A stretch of DNA of 64,000 bases from Allacma fusca (Eukaryota > Arthropoda > Collembola > Symphypleona > Sminthuridae). The first letter of the stretch is position 1; the number at the start of each line of letters is the position of its first letter. Below the pieces are notes generated by a model. The model did no database searches. It was not told the origin of the DNA and saw only the letters and a list, made by a program, of their open reading frames with translations. This document shows, one piece after another, positions 1-13,586 of the stretch. The DNA lies in contig OX359248.1 in assembly GCA_947179485.1 (NCBI GenBank), positions 50,602,386 through 50,666,385 of the forward strand, read 5' to 3'. A program made the position numbers and the translations under genes.

Positions 1-3000
1 ATGTGCTTGTGGGTACTTCAGTCACTGTATCCCTATTTGATACATTTGAGATTCTATGTGCAAAGTTGTTTTTTATTCAATGGGCTTCAGAGCCCTGGTC
101 TCGGAATCTATTAGCATTTCCACGCTACTGCCACCCTGACATCTCATGTGCTCAGCACATTTTGATACATGATTATTGCTGCAGTCTGAATAAATTGTAA
201 TCAAGTAGGTTATAGTAATTTCATGGTAGGTGCTGGGATTGTGATGTACTTCGCAACGCAGAATTGGCCACACTTGTCTCCATAAGTACGCTCATCTAAT
301 TAGAGTCCCGGATTCGACGCTGCGTTTGGGGTGCGCATAATCCCAGCTAATAAAATTGTCATTGCTTAATTGAAGTAGCATATGTGTCCCATTGTTTATT
401 AGCACTTAGTATCTTATTTACCAAATGTCACCAGCATCGTCGTTGATACAACCCCAGGAACAGTAATTATATATGTACACCCCATAAAGTTTCCCTCCAA
501 AACTTTCCACCTCTCTACAATTCTTAATAGTCAGCTTAAAAATGAGCCAGGATTTGCGTTGTTTATGCTAAAACTCTCCATAACAAAAATTCTAATACAA
601 AAATATACATATATAGTGAAACTATGCATAAGAAATCAACCAGTAAAACTTTTTGGCTAATGTGCAGGAACTTTGAAGTGGAAAATGATATTACAAGCTT
701 TCGGTGTACTATACTTCCATCCAGCAATGTATACATTCATACATAGCATGACAAAATTAGCAGAGTTGCGAGCAAAAAAAGAATTACAAGAATAGGACTT
801 CAGGTCTCTGCATATTTATTTGGTTATCTTTTTTCCTTTCAAAAGCACTGATATATACGGTAGAAGAATACAGTCCAAAATAAGATTCCTTTTGTGAATG
901 CCTTGGCGAACAACTTGTGGCTAATAAGCAATAATTAATATAGGAAAGTGATGATACAAATGGGCTGAGCAGATGCAATAATTGCAAATATAAAAGAACA
1001 TGAATAGTTACAACATAAAAGTATCCTCCACGTGACTTTTAAAGGACTATCGCATGACAACACGAGTGTCAGTACCTACAGAAAAATGTTCAGCAGGTCA
1101 GGGATCTTTTGTCATAGGGAAATATTTAATTTATTATTATTTCTCGCTAATTTACTCTATCAATGTACAGCAGTAAAAGCAGTTATGCATGTCATTTTAT
1201 AAAGGTAATAAATGCTTCATAACTTCCATTTATCAACTGACCATGATATTTTCCCTGTGAAGCTTTTTCCTCCAGCGTAACAATAGAACAGGCTTGTTTC
1301 ACCACATCACAGAATCCATTAGGTGAGATGGGGTGAGACTGGTAGCTTAATTTCGAAACTACGTAATCTCTAAACATAGGGACACGTGTGTGTATAATAC
1401 GTACCAAAGGGATTTCGTCAATCAGATAAAAATATTTAAATACGAAGAACAGATGATTCACTACAAGACATTTTTAATTCAGGAATTTTAGCCAATTTAA
1501 TATTTTGCAGTTTTATTATTTGGGAAAGCTTGGATATTTTAGGAAGAAAAGGGAATTATCTTATCGGCGAATGCCATTAAAATTACTGATTGAACTAAAC
1601 CACTGACAAAACTCAATCCATTACTGTTGAAAACCTGATTAGGTTTTAAAAAATAAAATGCGGAGGAGAAATCCCCACAGAAAAAGTGTAAATTTGTTTC
1701 TAAACCTTGAAAATAGCCTAGTTGGCATTTATTTACCCATTTACGAGGATTGCGGAGGATGACATATTGGAAAAGGCAATAAGGAAATTATTATTGATTT
1801 CGGGCAACCCAAGAGTCCATACAACATAAATTGATGTAGATGAGTTCGGATGCGGGCATAAGGTTAAGGAGTAATTGGGACGAGATGAGTGTGTGGGGTA
1901 TTTCTGAGTTAATTAGATGTGTTCAGGTGGTTCAGGTGGCAAAGGAGCATGACGCCGTGTCGCACGGATCGTAAAGCAAAGACAAAACGATGTGACTTGA
2001 ATCAACGAATCACGTAATTTCCCAGTCACACTTACCAACGTTGGACCCACACACAGCCCTTGGAATTCCATTGCCCTACTTGGAATTCCTGGGTTGCATC
2101 GTGTCTTTTCCTGGCACTGACATAATTCCCAACCCTCCATTTATATTCCAGAGCGAGCAACGAAAACCCTCTGGCCCAAGCTACACTAACAATAAGTACA
2201 CTTGCATATAATCCACACCATGGTCCATGGAGCCCTCCTACTGGCTCCTATACTAATTGTAAATATTAGTACTACCATGCCACACTTGTCTTGAACAAGG
2301 TACAAAATTTTGAGTTTCCCATTTAATTATTGCAATTAGCAACTCATCTCAATGATTCATATCCTCTATATTTCCCACATTATTATGCACTATATATGCG
2401 TATCTGCACCCCCATATCTTACATAAGACGAATTTTGCAAATCATCCGGAGCAATCCCAATTAAGCTGCAATGTACCGGATTAGGCCTTTTAAATATGCA
2501 CGAAAGGGTTAATGTCTTTTTAGGACAGGAGTTCCTTCTATCTAAACTGAACCTACAGTAGCTACACGGATCTTGTTCCCATAATCACAGTCATTACATA
2601 AGTGATTATGTACAAAATTAAACTGAAATAAAATTGTATTTTGCAGGGATACGGATATACGGGCACACGTGTATTGTGTAGGTATAGAAACAATACTTTG
2701 AATTTATTTTCCTCCTGTTGTCATGTCAGGGCTACCAACGATCTGTCTCGCCAAAAACTACTCGAAGCAAGTCCAAAATTCCCGTCCCAGTTTGAGATAT
2801 TAACACATGGACTATACAGGCATTGATATTATTGCCAGCTCAACAAAAATGATATTCTGCACGGAGGAAGACAGGAGACACAAGACGTGAATTGACAATG
2901 ATGAAACTATCAAATAACATCTCATGAGGGTATAATATATATATAATTACATACATACATATATTGTCACAAGACGTGAGAAAGGCTACCGATATTTTAT

Positions 3001-4194
3001 TAAATGAATGAATAATGATATGCAATATTGCACGCTTGCTGCCGTAGAACAATTTCGGATGACACAAGTTTAAACTCCCACCTCATCTGACCTACAATTC
3101 ATGGGGGAAATAAAAAAAAATATCCAACTTCCAAGACTTAACAGCTCCCAGCAGACACGCAACCATGACAGAGGCCAACCCTAGATGAATTTTAAACATT
3201 AAAAAGGGAATCATGATTGAATAATTAATTTTGGCCCAGGCTTATGAATCACGGGAGAGAATCACATCGGACTCAATGGGAATTTCTGAGTGAAGCGGAA
3301 ACGTTGTTTGTGTTTACAGTACCTCGGCTGTATTTTCCCTCAGAGCTTGTTCTATTGAGACGCTTTGGCGTTAATAATAAAACCGTTCTCTCCAGTCATT
3401 TATGTTGTGCTCACAGTAATCTCTCCCTTCTCAATAGTCAGGTCAGGTGGGAAAAGGTCTTTGAAAAAAATTGACTTAAGAATATTTTAAAACTGCAAAT
3501 TACTCCATTTTGTTCAAGTATACAAAAGAACTTTTCCCTCACGTATAAAAGACTTGAAGCTCATAAATTTGTTACAGTTTTCAAATTACGTGGCAGTATC
3601 TCTGTGTTGACTTGGCTTTTGGAATCTTAATTTTAGTTTCTTATCGTGGTCGTAGTATCTTATTCACCTTTCCCTCTGGTAATATTTTTCTCACTATTCG
3701 TACAGTCCTCGGGACTAACTAACCCTACGTTAGTGCTCTTCCATACGACTCCAAAAAATTGCATTTACAGAAGCTCAGGCTGTCTCAATCCTGTGTCCCA
3801 AGGAATAGGTACAAAAATGGGAAATCATTTTAGCCACATTTTTTCCTGCATTGATTTAAAGCTCATCAAAATTATTATTGTACTCAAGAACTGACCAGGA
3901 ATATATTTGTAGGGTATTAGAAACCTTGTATTCCATTAAAAAGGGAAGGTAAGGGATCTGCTGGCTCCTTTCAAAACGGAGATTTATATTTATTTATCAA
4001 GACAGGTGTTTTGTCCCTTATGGTGTGATATACACATAGGAGAGTCAAAATCTGAATGCAAAAGGATTCGATGAAAGTAAACAAAAGTAGCCTTTGAGTG
4101 TGGTTGATTTAGCTCGAATTTATTCATGATTCAATTTCACACTCCCGTGATAATCCTCTCGTTGACATTGTTTAGCTCGGGCCCCGAGTACATT
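1..4194. other. Upstream spacer, no gene recognised
   Basis: AT-rich sequence with only short open frames of fewer than about 100 codons, none with a recognisable domain or protein-like composition. An upstream initiating exon of the cotransporter gene that follows could lie here, but I cannot identify it. No tRNA-like fold, rRNA or transposon ends were recognised. Confidence 0.5.
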
Positions 4195-4230
4195 TATTTA
4201 AAAGGCAGATCGCGAAAATCTTGACACAGT
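4195..4230 (+). promoter_or_regulatory. Candidate TATA/initiator promoter of cotransporter gene 1
   Basis: A TATA-like TATTTAAAA (4195-4203) is followed about 33 bases later by an ACAGTTTG (A at 4228) that resembles the arthropod initiator TCAGT. It lies about 210 bases upstream of the first visible coding exon. Two short upstream ATG frames (4254, four codons including stop; 4320, about 23 codons) follow it. This rests on motif spacing only. Confidence 0.28.
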
Positions 4231-4440
4231 TTGTGTAACTCATCAGCCGTGTGCATGCAGTGCTAGTTTTTTTTACAGATTTTTTTTTTTTGAAACTACT
4301 TTATTATTGTACTAACTCTATGGAGTCATTACAGCTTCAAATTAAGAATATCATTTGGACAAGGAATATCATTAGAATTCTTAGCTAATTTTAGGGTGAG
4401 GTGAGGAAGAATAGTATCGATTTGTAAAAACATCTTCCAG

Positions 4441-7400
4441 TGCAATAAGTACATATACCAGCATCAAAATTCCGTGGTTTCATAAGGGCAGCTTCACCTT
4501 CCCCACTGACACCCCGCCATCATCAGGAGTGTCCAAAGGAGGAGACAGCTACCAACACATACCGTTGCCAGATCCTCCACAGGAGTCAGAGTTCTTCCAC
4601 AACTCCTCTGAGGACATTCCCTTGACAACCCGCGTCATGTCCAATGTTGAAGATTCCGAGTTGGATGATGCATCTAGATTTCGAGTGAATCGAATCAGCT
4701 CTACTCAATTACACAACTCTCCACCTGGAATTTTGAAGGATTATCAACTACCCGCACCCATTCCAGAAGACGGGAATTACGAGACTCCCATTTCACTAAC
4801 GATCCCAACAAACATGAATTTGCAGCCGAGGAGGTCATCTCTAGCCCAAGGTTTGGGTGGGGGCAGGAAGAAAAGTGTTAGTTTACCTAAAGAATTTGAG
4901 TACGATGACGACGCTGAAGCGGGTGAAATTGCCAATCCAACGATTTACGGGAAGAATTTTAATTACTACACCAGGGAAGCCCTACCTGTTATGGATAATT
5001 ACAAAAATCTTGCGTCCGTCACCGCTGGACATCGACCCACGCTGGATGAACTTCGTAGTGAGGCTATGTACGCTGTGAAGGTAAAATAATTATTTTATTC
5101 TTTAAATTTAAAAAAATAAATTTCGTTATTATTTTTTCTCTTAGAAAATCTGTACTAGGTCATTTTCTGTATCGGACTTCTTTAGGAACATTTAAGTATA
5201 TATCAGTAGTATCATTAATAGTTAAGGATATGAAAGCTTGTTAGAGCAGGGTCACTATTAAGATCGCATCTCCGGGGCTATGGTCTAGCCTTCATATGAT
5301 TACTATAAGTAAGCCAATAATTATATTACATTCCAGAAAACGGCACCTGAAGAGGAGACGTTAAATCAAGCAGTCAAATTTGGTTGGATTGAAGGTGTCC
5401 TTGTAAGATGTTTGCTGAACATTTGGGGAGTGATGCTGTTCCTCCGACTGTCTTGGGTCGTTGCCCAAGCTGGAATAGGTAAAGTTTCATGCTGACTGAT
5501 TTCCTGGGGAATCATCTAATATTTATTTTACTCATTGATACTTTCACTTAGGGCTAAAACTACCTGGCCTTCAGATATATTACACTGCTCGCATCTTAGG
5601 TCTAATATACTAATTTGTTCACCCAAAGGTTTGGCGATTGTGATAATTTGCTTGTCTGCAACCGTGACAACGTTAACAGCCTTGTCCATGTCTGCGATTA
5701 GTACTAATGGTCAAATCAGAGGTGGTGGAATTTACTTCATGATTTCAAGAGCTCTGGGCCCGGAATTTGGAGGGGCTGTTGGGGCTATCTTCTCCTTTGC
5801 AAATGCTACAGCAGTAGCTATGCACACGGTCGGTTTCGCAGAGTCTCTTAATGACTTACTTAAAACTTTGCAGGTACGTAACTGATATGACTAACTCCGT
5901 ATCAGATAGTATGCTTGACTATATAGTCAAAGTTTTGTAAAGGAAATAACTCCCGTAATGGGCATGATATGTATCTAGGTCAAAATTATCGACAATGGTC
6001 AAAACGATATTCGAATCGTTGGAACGATTGCTCTCATTGTGATGCAAGCTATTATCATCATCGGCACGGAATGGGAATCTAAGGTCTGTGCATAAAAACT
6101 TACTGTGGATTAGATCCTCTATAGCACTCTAAATACTTTACTCGTCCCCAGAAAGCATTCTGTAACTTACCTCAGTCCTGAGATCATTCTACTATTCCGA
6201 GTTAGAGCTCTTTTAAGTCCAAGCCCTCCAGCAACAATTAGCTCCCTGAGCGTGTCAGGAATCCCTGGAACTCATGACATGTGATAAATTCATGGAGCGC
6301 GTAAACAGATCTGGAACCCGACATTTTTACTAAATTACTGAAATGAAGGTTTTTCCCACATCTCACTTGTGACTTATGAGCACATGAATTTTCTACTGAG
6401 ATATGTAATTTAAACTGGAAGTGCCATTTTCGCCAGGTTTAATGGCATATGGAGCAGTTCCCTTCAAGTTTGCTTAATTCTCAATCGGTATGATCTCCTA
6501 CCTCTGCACTGATTGAAATTCTCATGCGGTCTCTCAAACACTGTCATTACCTTTTTACGAGTCAAACCTGGGAGGGCGTCTATGTTTACAAATGACCACA
6601 TTACAGGGTTATTGTTAATTTCCGAGCCTGAAATGAAATTCGCATTCAAATTTGAACATTAATATCACGCATTTAGATGTAGTTTCCTTTTAACATTGCC
6701 AGTACACTAGCATTTGACCTATGAACGTATGAGGGTTCCCGTTTGCATGTAAACATGACAATTTAATTTTAATTGTATGAAGTTTCAAATGACTGTATAA
6801 CTGTTTCAGGCTCAAATCGTTCTACTAATTATTCTGCTAATTGCCATTGCGGACTTTTTGATTGGAGCCTTCATTGGACCTACTGATAGCGTGGAAATTT
6901 CCAAGGGCTATGTTGGATTCAATGGTAAAGGGCTTAATGGGCACACAAAAAAAAAACTATATTTTTCACAATTCAACTTTATGTCCTACAAAGTGTCATT
7001 GTGATAGCTAAAGCAATGAATAATAATTTTGAATCCGCTACACAATAATCATTACCTACGCAATGCAATTGTAGCATTTTTATGCTTTGTTTAGCAACTG
7101 TCATGGCGGATAATTTCCTACCGAATTTCCGGGAAACAGATGGCATGAAACATGGTTTCTTTACCATTTTCGCCATCTTTTTCCCGGCTGCGACCGGAAT
7201 CACTGCTGGTGCTAATATCTCTGGTGATCTCAAAGTAAGTTCTAAAAGTTTTTTTTCAGACAATTACCGACTCAGCATAAAATAAATTTTGCATGTAAAG
7301 CTTGTAGGAAAAAGTAATTCAAATGAATAAAAAATTATGTAAGGATCCCTCCGCTGCCATCCCAAAAGGAACTATCCTGGCCATCATCACAACCACGGCC

Positions 7401-10400
7401 TCCTACATTATTTTTGCTCTACTGGCAGGAGCTGAATGCCTCCGAGATGTCACAGGTCCGGTGGAGATTGTGAATGCCACTGGCAGTTATCTGGATTTGA
7501 ACGCCACGAATGAAATGATTGCGGATTGGGAGTTTGCAAAAAATTGCACCCCCGGGGTTTACTCAGCTGGATGCACTTGGGGCATGCACAACAGTTTTCA
7601 AGTAAAATTTGTAGTCTCAGTATTCCGAGTCTTTACTAGTCTGTCTGTATGTTAGGCTATGCTATCTGTTTTTACTATATGCGCACGTAAAAAGATGATA
7701 GGAATGTGTCTATAGTTGGTATTTGTGCAATCGTACGTGATCCTGGAATTTGGCATGCCTCAGTTGGAATTATTAATTGTATCAAATGAAAAATTACTTC
7801 CAGATCATGGAGCTCATGAGTATTTTTGGTCCGATTATTTACGCCGGTTAGTTCCCAAGCCATTAAATTCTATATGAGTATTGTCTGACGCGTCAAATTG
7901 GTGCATAATACAGTGTTTTGTATGATTTCCAGGTTGTTTCGCCGCCACTCTTTCCTCCGCTTTGGCTTGCCTTGTGTCTGCACCAAAGATCTTCCAGGCT
8001 CTGTGCAAAGACAATCTGTACCCATACATTGGAGTATTTGGGAAAGGATTTAGGAAGAACAACGACCCTTTCTATGCCTATGCCGTTGCTTTCGCTATTG
8101 CCCTCGCATTTATTCTCATTGGTAATCAAATCTGTAAATATAGAGAGACTGAGTTGGAATTAACGTTTCAATGAGTACCACAATTTGGCTGATAACTTTT
8201 TAGAGGGATTCACAAACCATGAAATACGAATTTCCTGGGTTTATGGATTTCAAGTCTCGTAATTCTATATCATGGGGGAATCTAACGTGGAGAGCTGAAT
8301 TGAACTTGATTTCTCCTGTGACTCTTCTTACTACATTAGATCTGTAGTATGTATTTGTCCTAATGAGCCAAACTAAATACACAAAATGTAATAGAAAGTA
8401 GGAAATATGATTCTTTACAACGACCCTTTGAGACTCGAAAACTTTCAAAGTTCGCTAACTTCTATTTGGATAAATTTTCATCATGTTCTGAGTCAAGTGG
8501 TGGCATATGGACAGTTGCTTGATATTAAAAGCACAGTCGGAATCGCATTGGTTATTTCTCAAAAAATTTTACCACGGGAAAACCCAATGTTTTCTGTGAT
8601 GTTTGCTTTCGGAGTTGGGCATAATTTTAATCCAAGCTATTTCCTTGATTGCCTTTTTAGCCGAGCTGAACGCTATTGCACCTCTCATCTCCAACTTCTA
8701 CATGGCTGCGTACGCCATGGTTAACTTCTGGTGAGAGTACTTTCGTTTTCGAATTTAATTCTGTAATATCAATACTAAAAGTCAAATGCAAAACCTTGTA
8801 AACTTTTTCCTGAGTTTCAATGAATGTTTGCTCTTGGATTTTCCCGACTTTAGTACTTTTCATGCTGCCATTGTAAAGCCCCTGGGATGGCGTCCGGAAT
8901 TTAAGGTAGAAATACGATTAATTTAATCGAAATAATTTCCGCCTGTGCTATATGATAGGTCTCTGAGCTATATTGATAGCTTTGATTACAATGGAACACA
9001 TGTAACCTTCTAGTTGACTTAATGGGGGAACCGTCTGTTTGTTTTAGTTTTTCAGTGTGGGGTCCAGTTTAGTCGGATTTGTTCTTTGCGTCGCCATTAT
9101 GTTCCTCATGTCTTGGATTACTGCTTTAGTCACGATCGGCATCTTGGCATGCCTCTTCTTTATTCTAGTGTACATCAAGCCAGGTAATCCTAGCTTGTGT
9201 TTGGGGATTAAACCCTTTCTCAATTTACTAAATTGTTCCAAGCTTTTGAGCAAAGAGTACTTGTATTTACAGAGGTCAACTGGGGATCTTCTGCACAAGC
9301 CCAGACTTTCAAAAGTGCATTGAATTCAGTCCAGTCATTGGTTCATGTACAAGATCATGTGAAGAATTTCCGCCCTCTAGTGTTAGTTTTGAGTGGTCGA
9401 CCGTCATCCCGTCCTACTCTTCTGGAGTTTACGAACCTCATCACAAAAACCAATGGCATGTTGGTTTGTGGTCACATTATTCAGGTAATGACTCACTAGT
9501 AAATATAAAAAGCCTACGCACTCTGAATATTCCTCTGTATTCACAAATGTATTATTTAATTATATAATTTTGTCATCATTATATTATTACTACAATTTAT
9601 AAATAATTTTTATGACTAGAATAATTGCACGTTTTAAATTTTGCTATTTAATCTCGAATTTATCTCGAATTGGATGCAACTACAGAATATACATTTGGGT
9701 GAAATTGTGCATTGTGTAAACATTGTTGTTGTTGTTGTTGTTATGTAGGAACGGCAACCCTTCAAAGTCCGAGACTATTTACAGGAGGGAGCATATAATT
9801 GGCTGGCAGGACACAAAGTGAAAGCTTTTTATGTCCTTGTCGATGACGTGGACTTTGAGGAGGGAGCCCGTTGTCTTATGCAGGCCAGTGGTATCGGAAA
9901 AATGCGACCGAATATTGTCCTCATGGGCTTCAAATCGGATTGGACACAATGTGACTCGGAGGATGTCAAAGCTTATTTCCGTGTTATTCAGTAAGTTTAT
10001 GGACCTTGAAGTTTCCCTAGTTTCCCAAAGAATCTGCTCAAGAACTAGAGTGTGACGCTGTGGTGTTTTGTACGAATCTTGCTCGCAAGTTTAAGGTTAG
10101 ATTTCCGGTAGGGACCCCAAACATCGTCTCTTACGGAATGCTTTAAGAACTCCGCGGGTCTTGTCTCGTAGAAATATCACGGGAAGTAGAAATTCCATTA
10201 AAACTTTGTCCATAAATAGTTTTATTGCAAACACAATGCTTTTGAGTTTGTGGGTGTGTATGAGAGCCGCCTCTAATGGGTCGTGTGAGGGAATGCCCTC
10301 CATATAGTTTCAACTTTCCTCGTTATTTCCGTCTGCTGAATGAAACAACTCGGGCTATGATTACAAGTCGCCCGTCTCTCACAATGTCATTACATATGCA

Positions 10401-13400
10401 CTTAATATCCTTTCCTCCACAGCGATGCCTTGGACAACCACATGGGCTTTGCTATCGTGAGACTCCGCGAGGGACTCGACTATTCAAACATCATACAGGA
10501 GGATAGTGAGGAAATCGTGGCTGATCTCACTCGTCAAGATTCCACTAACAGTAATGCAAATTTTTTTCAATGGATTTTTCATTTTTTATTACGAATAAAT
10601 CAAGTCCCCCTAATGTTACCAAAATGAAAATACGCGGGATTATATGTACCTACATGTGTACATACGGACCCACATAACGAGTCAGACTCAAAAAGTCCTT
10701 TCCTCATGTATTATCAAAATTTAAATAGGTATGTGCAGCACGTCTCCACCCGAAACCCCCACATTAAATATGCACGTAAATGACACGTTTACAATGGATC
10801 CCGAGCCAGAGCCGGAGGAAAAATCTAAGAAGAGGAAGAGCAAAAAAGAGCCAGGATCTGATTTACGGTAGTTTCTCCCCAGTCTTTCCTTTTTCCAGGA
10901 GTCTGTCTGGAACATTCTCTCGGAAAAAAGGATTTCCATATTAATTGATTTGATAAATCCTCCTTAATGCAAAGTAGAGCAAATGGAATGCTAATGCGCT
11001 TCAATTTGATGAAAATGTAGCGGCCCAGGTGGAGCTGTCTTGCCCAAGTCCGTCATCAACAATATCACACAGTTCCAAAGGAAGCAGAGGAAGAGCACTA
11101 TAGATATTTGGTGGCTCTATGATGACGGAGGTCTCACCATGCTCCTCCCGTATATCATCAGTACCCGGAGTACCTGGCAGGGCAGCAAGATCCGAGTCTT
11201 TGCTCTCGCTAATAAACAGAATGACTTGGAAGTTGAGCAGCAAAAGTAGGATGACAGTTTTATTATGATTTACAAAACAATCCCCACCCTTGAGCTAAAA
11301 TCCGTGGCTAAAGTTTTATACAGCTGAATAATTTTATTATTTTATTTAGTTATACACTGTACTTCCTTAGGTTTCAGGTTTTATTAAAATGGCAATTTAA
11401 CAATCAAATCTATTTCATAGCTTGGCAAGTCTCCTCTCGAAATTCCGAATTGCCTACGCAGACCTGACAATCGTGACGGATGTGATGAAAAAGGCAAGCG
11501 ATTCTACACGGAAGTTCTTTGATGAAGTCTTGGCCGAGTATCGGAAAAATAATGACGATAATGTTGACGATGGTAAGTTTCTCAGTAAGGATAAAGTTAG
11601 GACGCATGTGTGTAACAATTGTAACAACTCATCTCAGTTTAATTCCTAATGAAAATTTCTGCCCGATTCTCTTTGAAACTTCATACAACTGACGGAGTAT
11701 GTATCTAATCCATCCTCTGACTCTGACTTTTCTCTTGGTGTAGATATGTAGTTGAATTGAGGTATCCTCGAAATAGAGAATTACAAAGGTATGGTTGACT
11801 AGGAGAGGAGAATGAGCGATGAGTGAGGCAGTAATTCCATAAAGTTTCTATAAAGTAGAAAAGCACAGCGTGAAATAGTCAACTCATCAAGTGAAAGAGT
11901 TGAAGCATAATGATTACATGTTGGGAAAAATAAAGCTATCGCTGGAATCACTAGAGGACAGGCAGGATATGACAGATTCGGAGCAGTCCGTAATCACCCT
12001 CTGTACATAATGTACATAATGTACACAGAAGCTGGAAAATATGTTTTTCCTTCTGCTTAGCCCTCCTTGACTTTTAGCCGTGGATTCTGTGAGAGAAAGG
12101 AGGTTGATTCGATTATAGTATCAAACAAGTATGGGGAATCCTGGAGTCAGATGATGTACTGGGTGTTTCAATTCCTTCAGCTCCCCCTAGCCCAAATATG
12201 CACTTGTGGTACAACATTTTTAATGTCCCAGTTTTCAAGAAAATATTTCTGTTGATTTTTCAAATTTATTAGTATTGTCCTCAATCAATAAGGGCATAAA
12301 GGTCAAATGAGTAAAACCAAAAGCCCGGACATTTTTCGTCAAAGTGTCATTTCCAATTTTTAATAAAATCAAACAGGCAAAAATATTATACTGTTGTGCG
12401 GGAAAAAATTCTGTAGAACATGTCTCTTGAAAATGTGAAATTTAACAATTTTACCTGTTTACATAGACTAGGGGGAGGGGTGTAAAGAAAGGATATTAAG
12501 CACTTGGTACTTTGCTACGTTGAGTCAGTTCTGTACGCTGAAAGGTTACAGTCTCCAGGAAGCACCAACCATGGTTGGGTTCTCTGGGAGCACTTTATCA
12601 AATTCATAGTTTTCATCCACTTTTGATACAATCTTACAATTTCCTTGACCTAGCTCTAGAGTATCAGACTATACATTTGAGAGTCATCTCACACTTTTAC
12701 GCTGGTCTTATTTCTTGTATAAACAAACAAAAAGTTGGATGAAATTTTAAACCCTGTATTTTCTTTGGGAAGTAAACAGGGGGAATTGTCCAGCAGGCAT
12801 CTAAATGCATGTTTGCACGTACACTACGTGCAGTTACCTTTCCACGTAATGCATTTACTTTTGTTTCTATCACGTCTCCCCCCTTTCTTCTACTTGAGAA
12901 ATACCGTGCACTTGAGAGAGTTGACAGGATAGATGTGAGGAAGCTGAAGTTAATACTTAGAATAACAAAAGAATATTAGATTCTCTTTTGGCTCGGGAGA
13001 GGAACACATCAATTTCATTCCTCTTTACACAAAGATCTTATTTCCATATATTTAGAGATTAAATGTCAGCTTCCTTTGAAAGTACTCCAAAGACTTTTAT
13101 TTACTTACTGTAATCATGTTTTTTTACTCCAACAATTGCTTTCACTCAAAACTACTCTCACCCATTATTTGCATGTGTCTTCAACTTCTTTTGAAAAGTT
13201 GGTTTACTCTCTCCAACTTTTTCAAAACTTGTTACTCCACTGGGAATGCGCTGATTTTTGTGCTGGGCTATTATTCTGTATTATTGGACTACTGCAGTTT
13301 ACAGTATACTCTCATTTTTTTTGGGGGGGAATTTACAGAAATGATAATTGATGAGACGGAACTAAAGGCAATGCGGGAGAAGACCAACCGTCATCTCCGT

Positions 13401-13586
13401 CTCCGTGAGTTACTCTTGGACCATTCCAGACAAGCAAACTTGATTGTGATGACGTTGCCCATTCCACGAAAAGGCGGAGTATCAGCTCCTCTCTACATGG
13501 CTTGGCTGGAGTGTCTTACCCGGGATATGCCACCCTTCATGCTCGTTCGGGGAAATCAGACTTCAGTTCTAACATTCTATTCTTAG
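4441..13586 (+). CDS. SLC12 Na-coupled cation-chloride cotransporter, gene 1 (NCC/NKCC-like)
   Basis: Electroneutral Na+-coupled Cl- symporter of the plasma membrane. Coding exons inferred from open frame, GT-AG sites and family alignment: 4441(?)-5080, 5337-5478, 5629-5873, 5979-6083, 6810-6924, 7095-7234, 7344-7601, 7804-7846, 7933-8121, 8661-8730, 8854-8905, 9048-9183, 9273-9484, 9749-9990, 10423-10550, 10729-10867, 11021-11245, 11421-11572, 13339-13586. All phases agree, giving about 1160 residues, usual for the family. In order: cytosolic N terminus with SPAK/OSR1 motif RFRV (4676-4687) and phospho-block YYTREALP; 12-helix core with [24 protein letters not shown] and LSSAL; a TM7-8 loop with three N-glycosylation sequons; C-terminal SLC12 domain ending SVLTFYS. 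His replaces the K+-binding Tyr of TM3 (5823). The frame is open back to 4415 without an ATG; the first in-frame ATG is 4637, so an upstream start exon is likely. Acceptor alternatives are 4440/4441 and 4461/4462. Confidence 0.93.
9723..9742 (+). repeat. (TTG)n microsatellite at a splice acceptor
   Basis: About six and a half TTG units end six bases before the exon that starts at 9749. They form most of the pyrimidine tract of that acceptor in cotransporter gene 1. Confidence 0.85.
11573..13338 (+). other. Last intron of cotransporter gene 1
   Basis: The intron has a GTAAGT donor at 11573 and an AG acceptor at 13337-13338, splitting a glycine/glutamate codon in phase 1. At 1766 bases it is the longest intron of this gene. 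Apart from the MITE candidate I see no further gene; a pyrimidine-rich and T-rich stretch (13080-13330) precedes the acceptor. Confidence 0.8.
12157..12509. mobile_element. Candidate Tc1/mariner-type MITE in the last intron of gene 1
   Basis: The two ends form an imperfect inverted repeat of roughly 35-40 bases: CTGGGTGTTT at the left and AAGCACTTGG at the right, with an exact inner match CTCCCCCTAG/CTAGGGGGAG (12187-12512 region). Each end is flanked by TA, the target duplication of Tc1/mariner elements. The interior of about 350 bases has no transposase frame, so it would be non-autonomous. The outer match is only about two thirds identical, so this is a moderate call. Confidence 0.45.
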
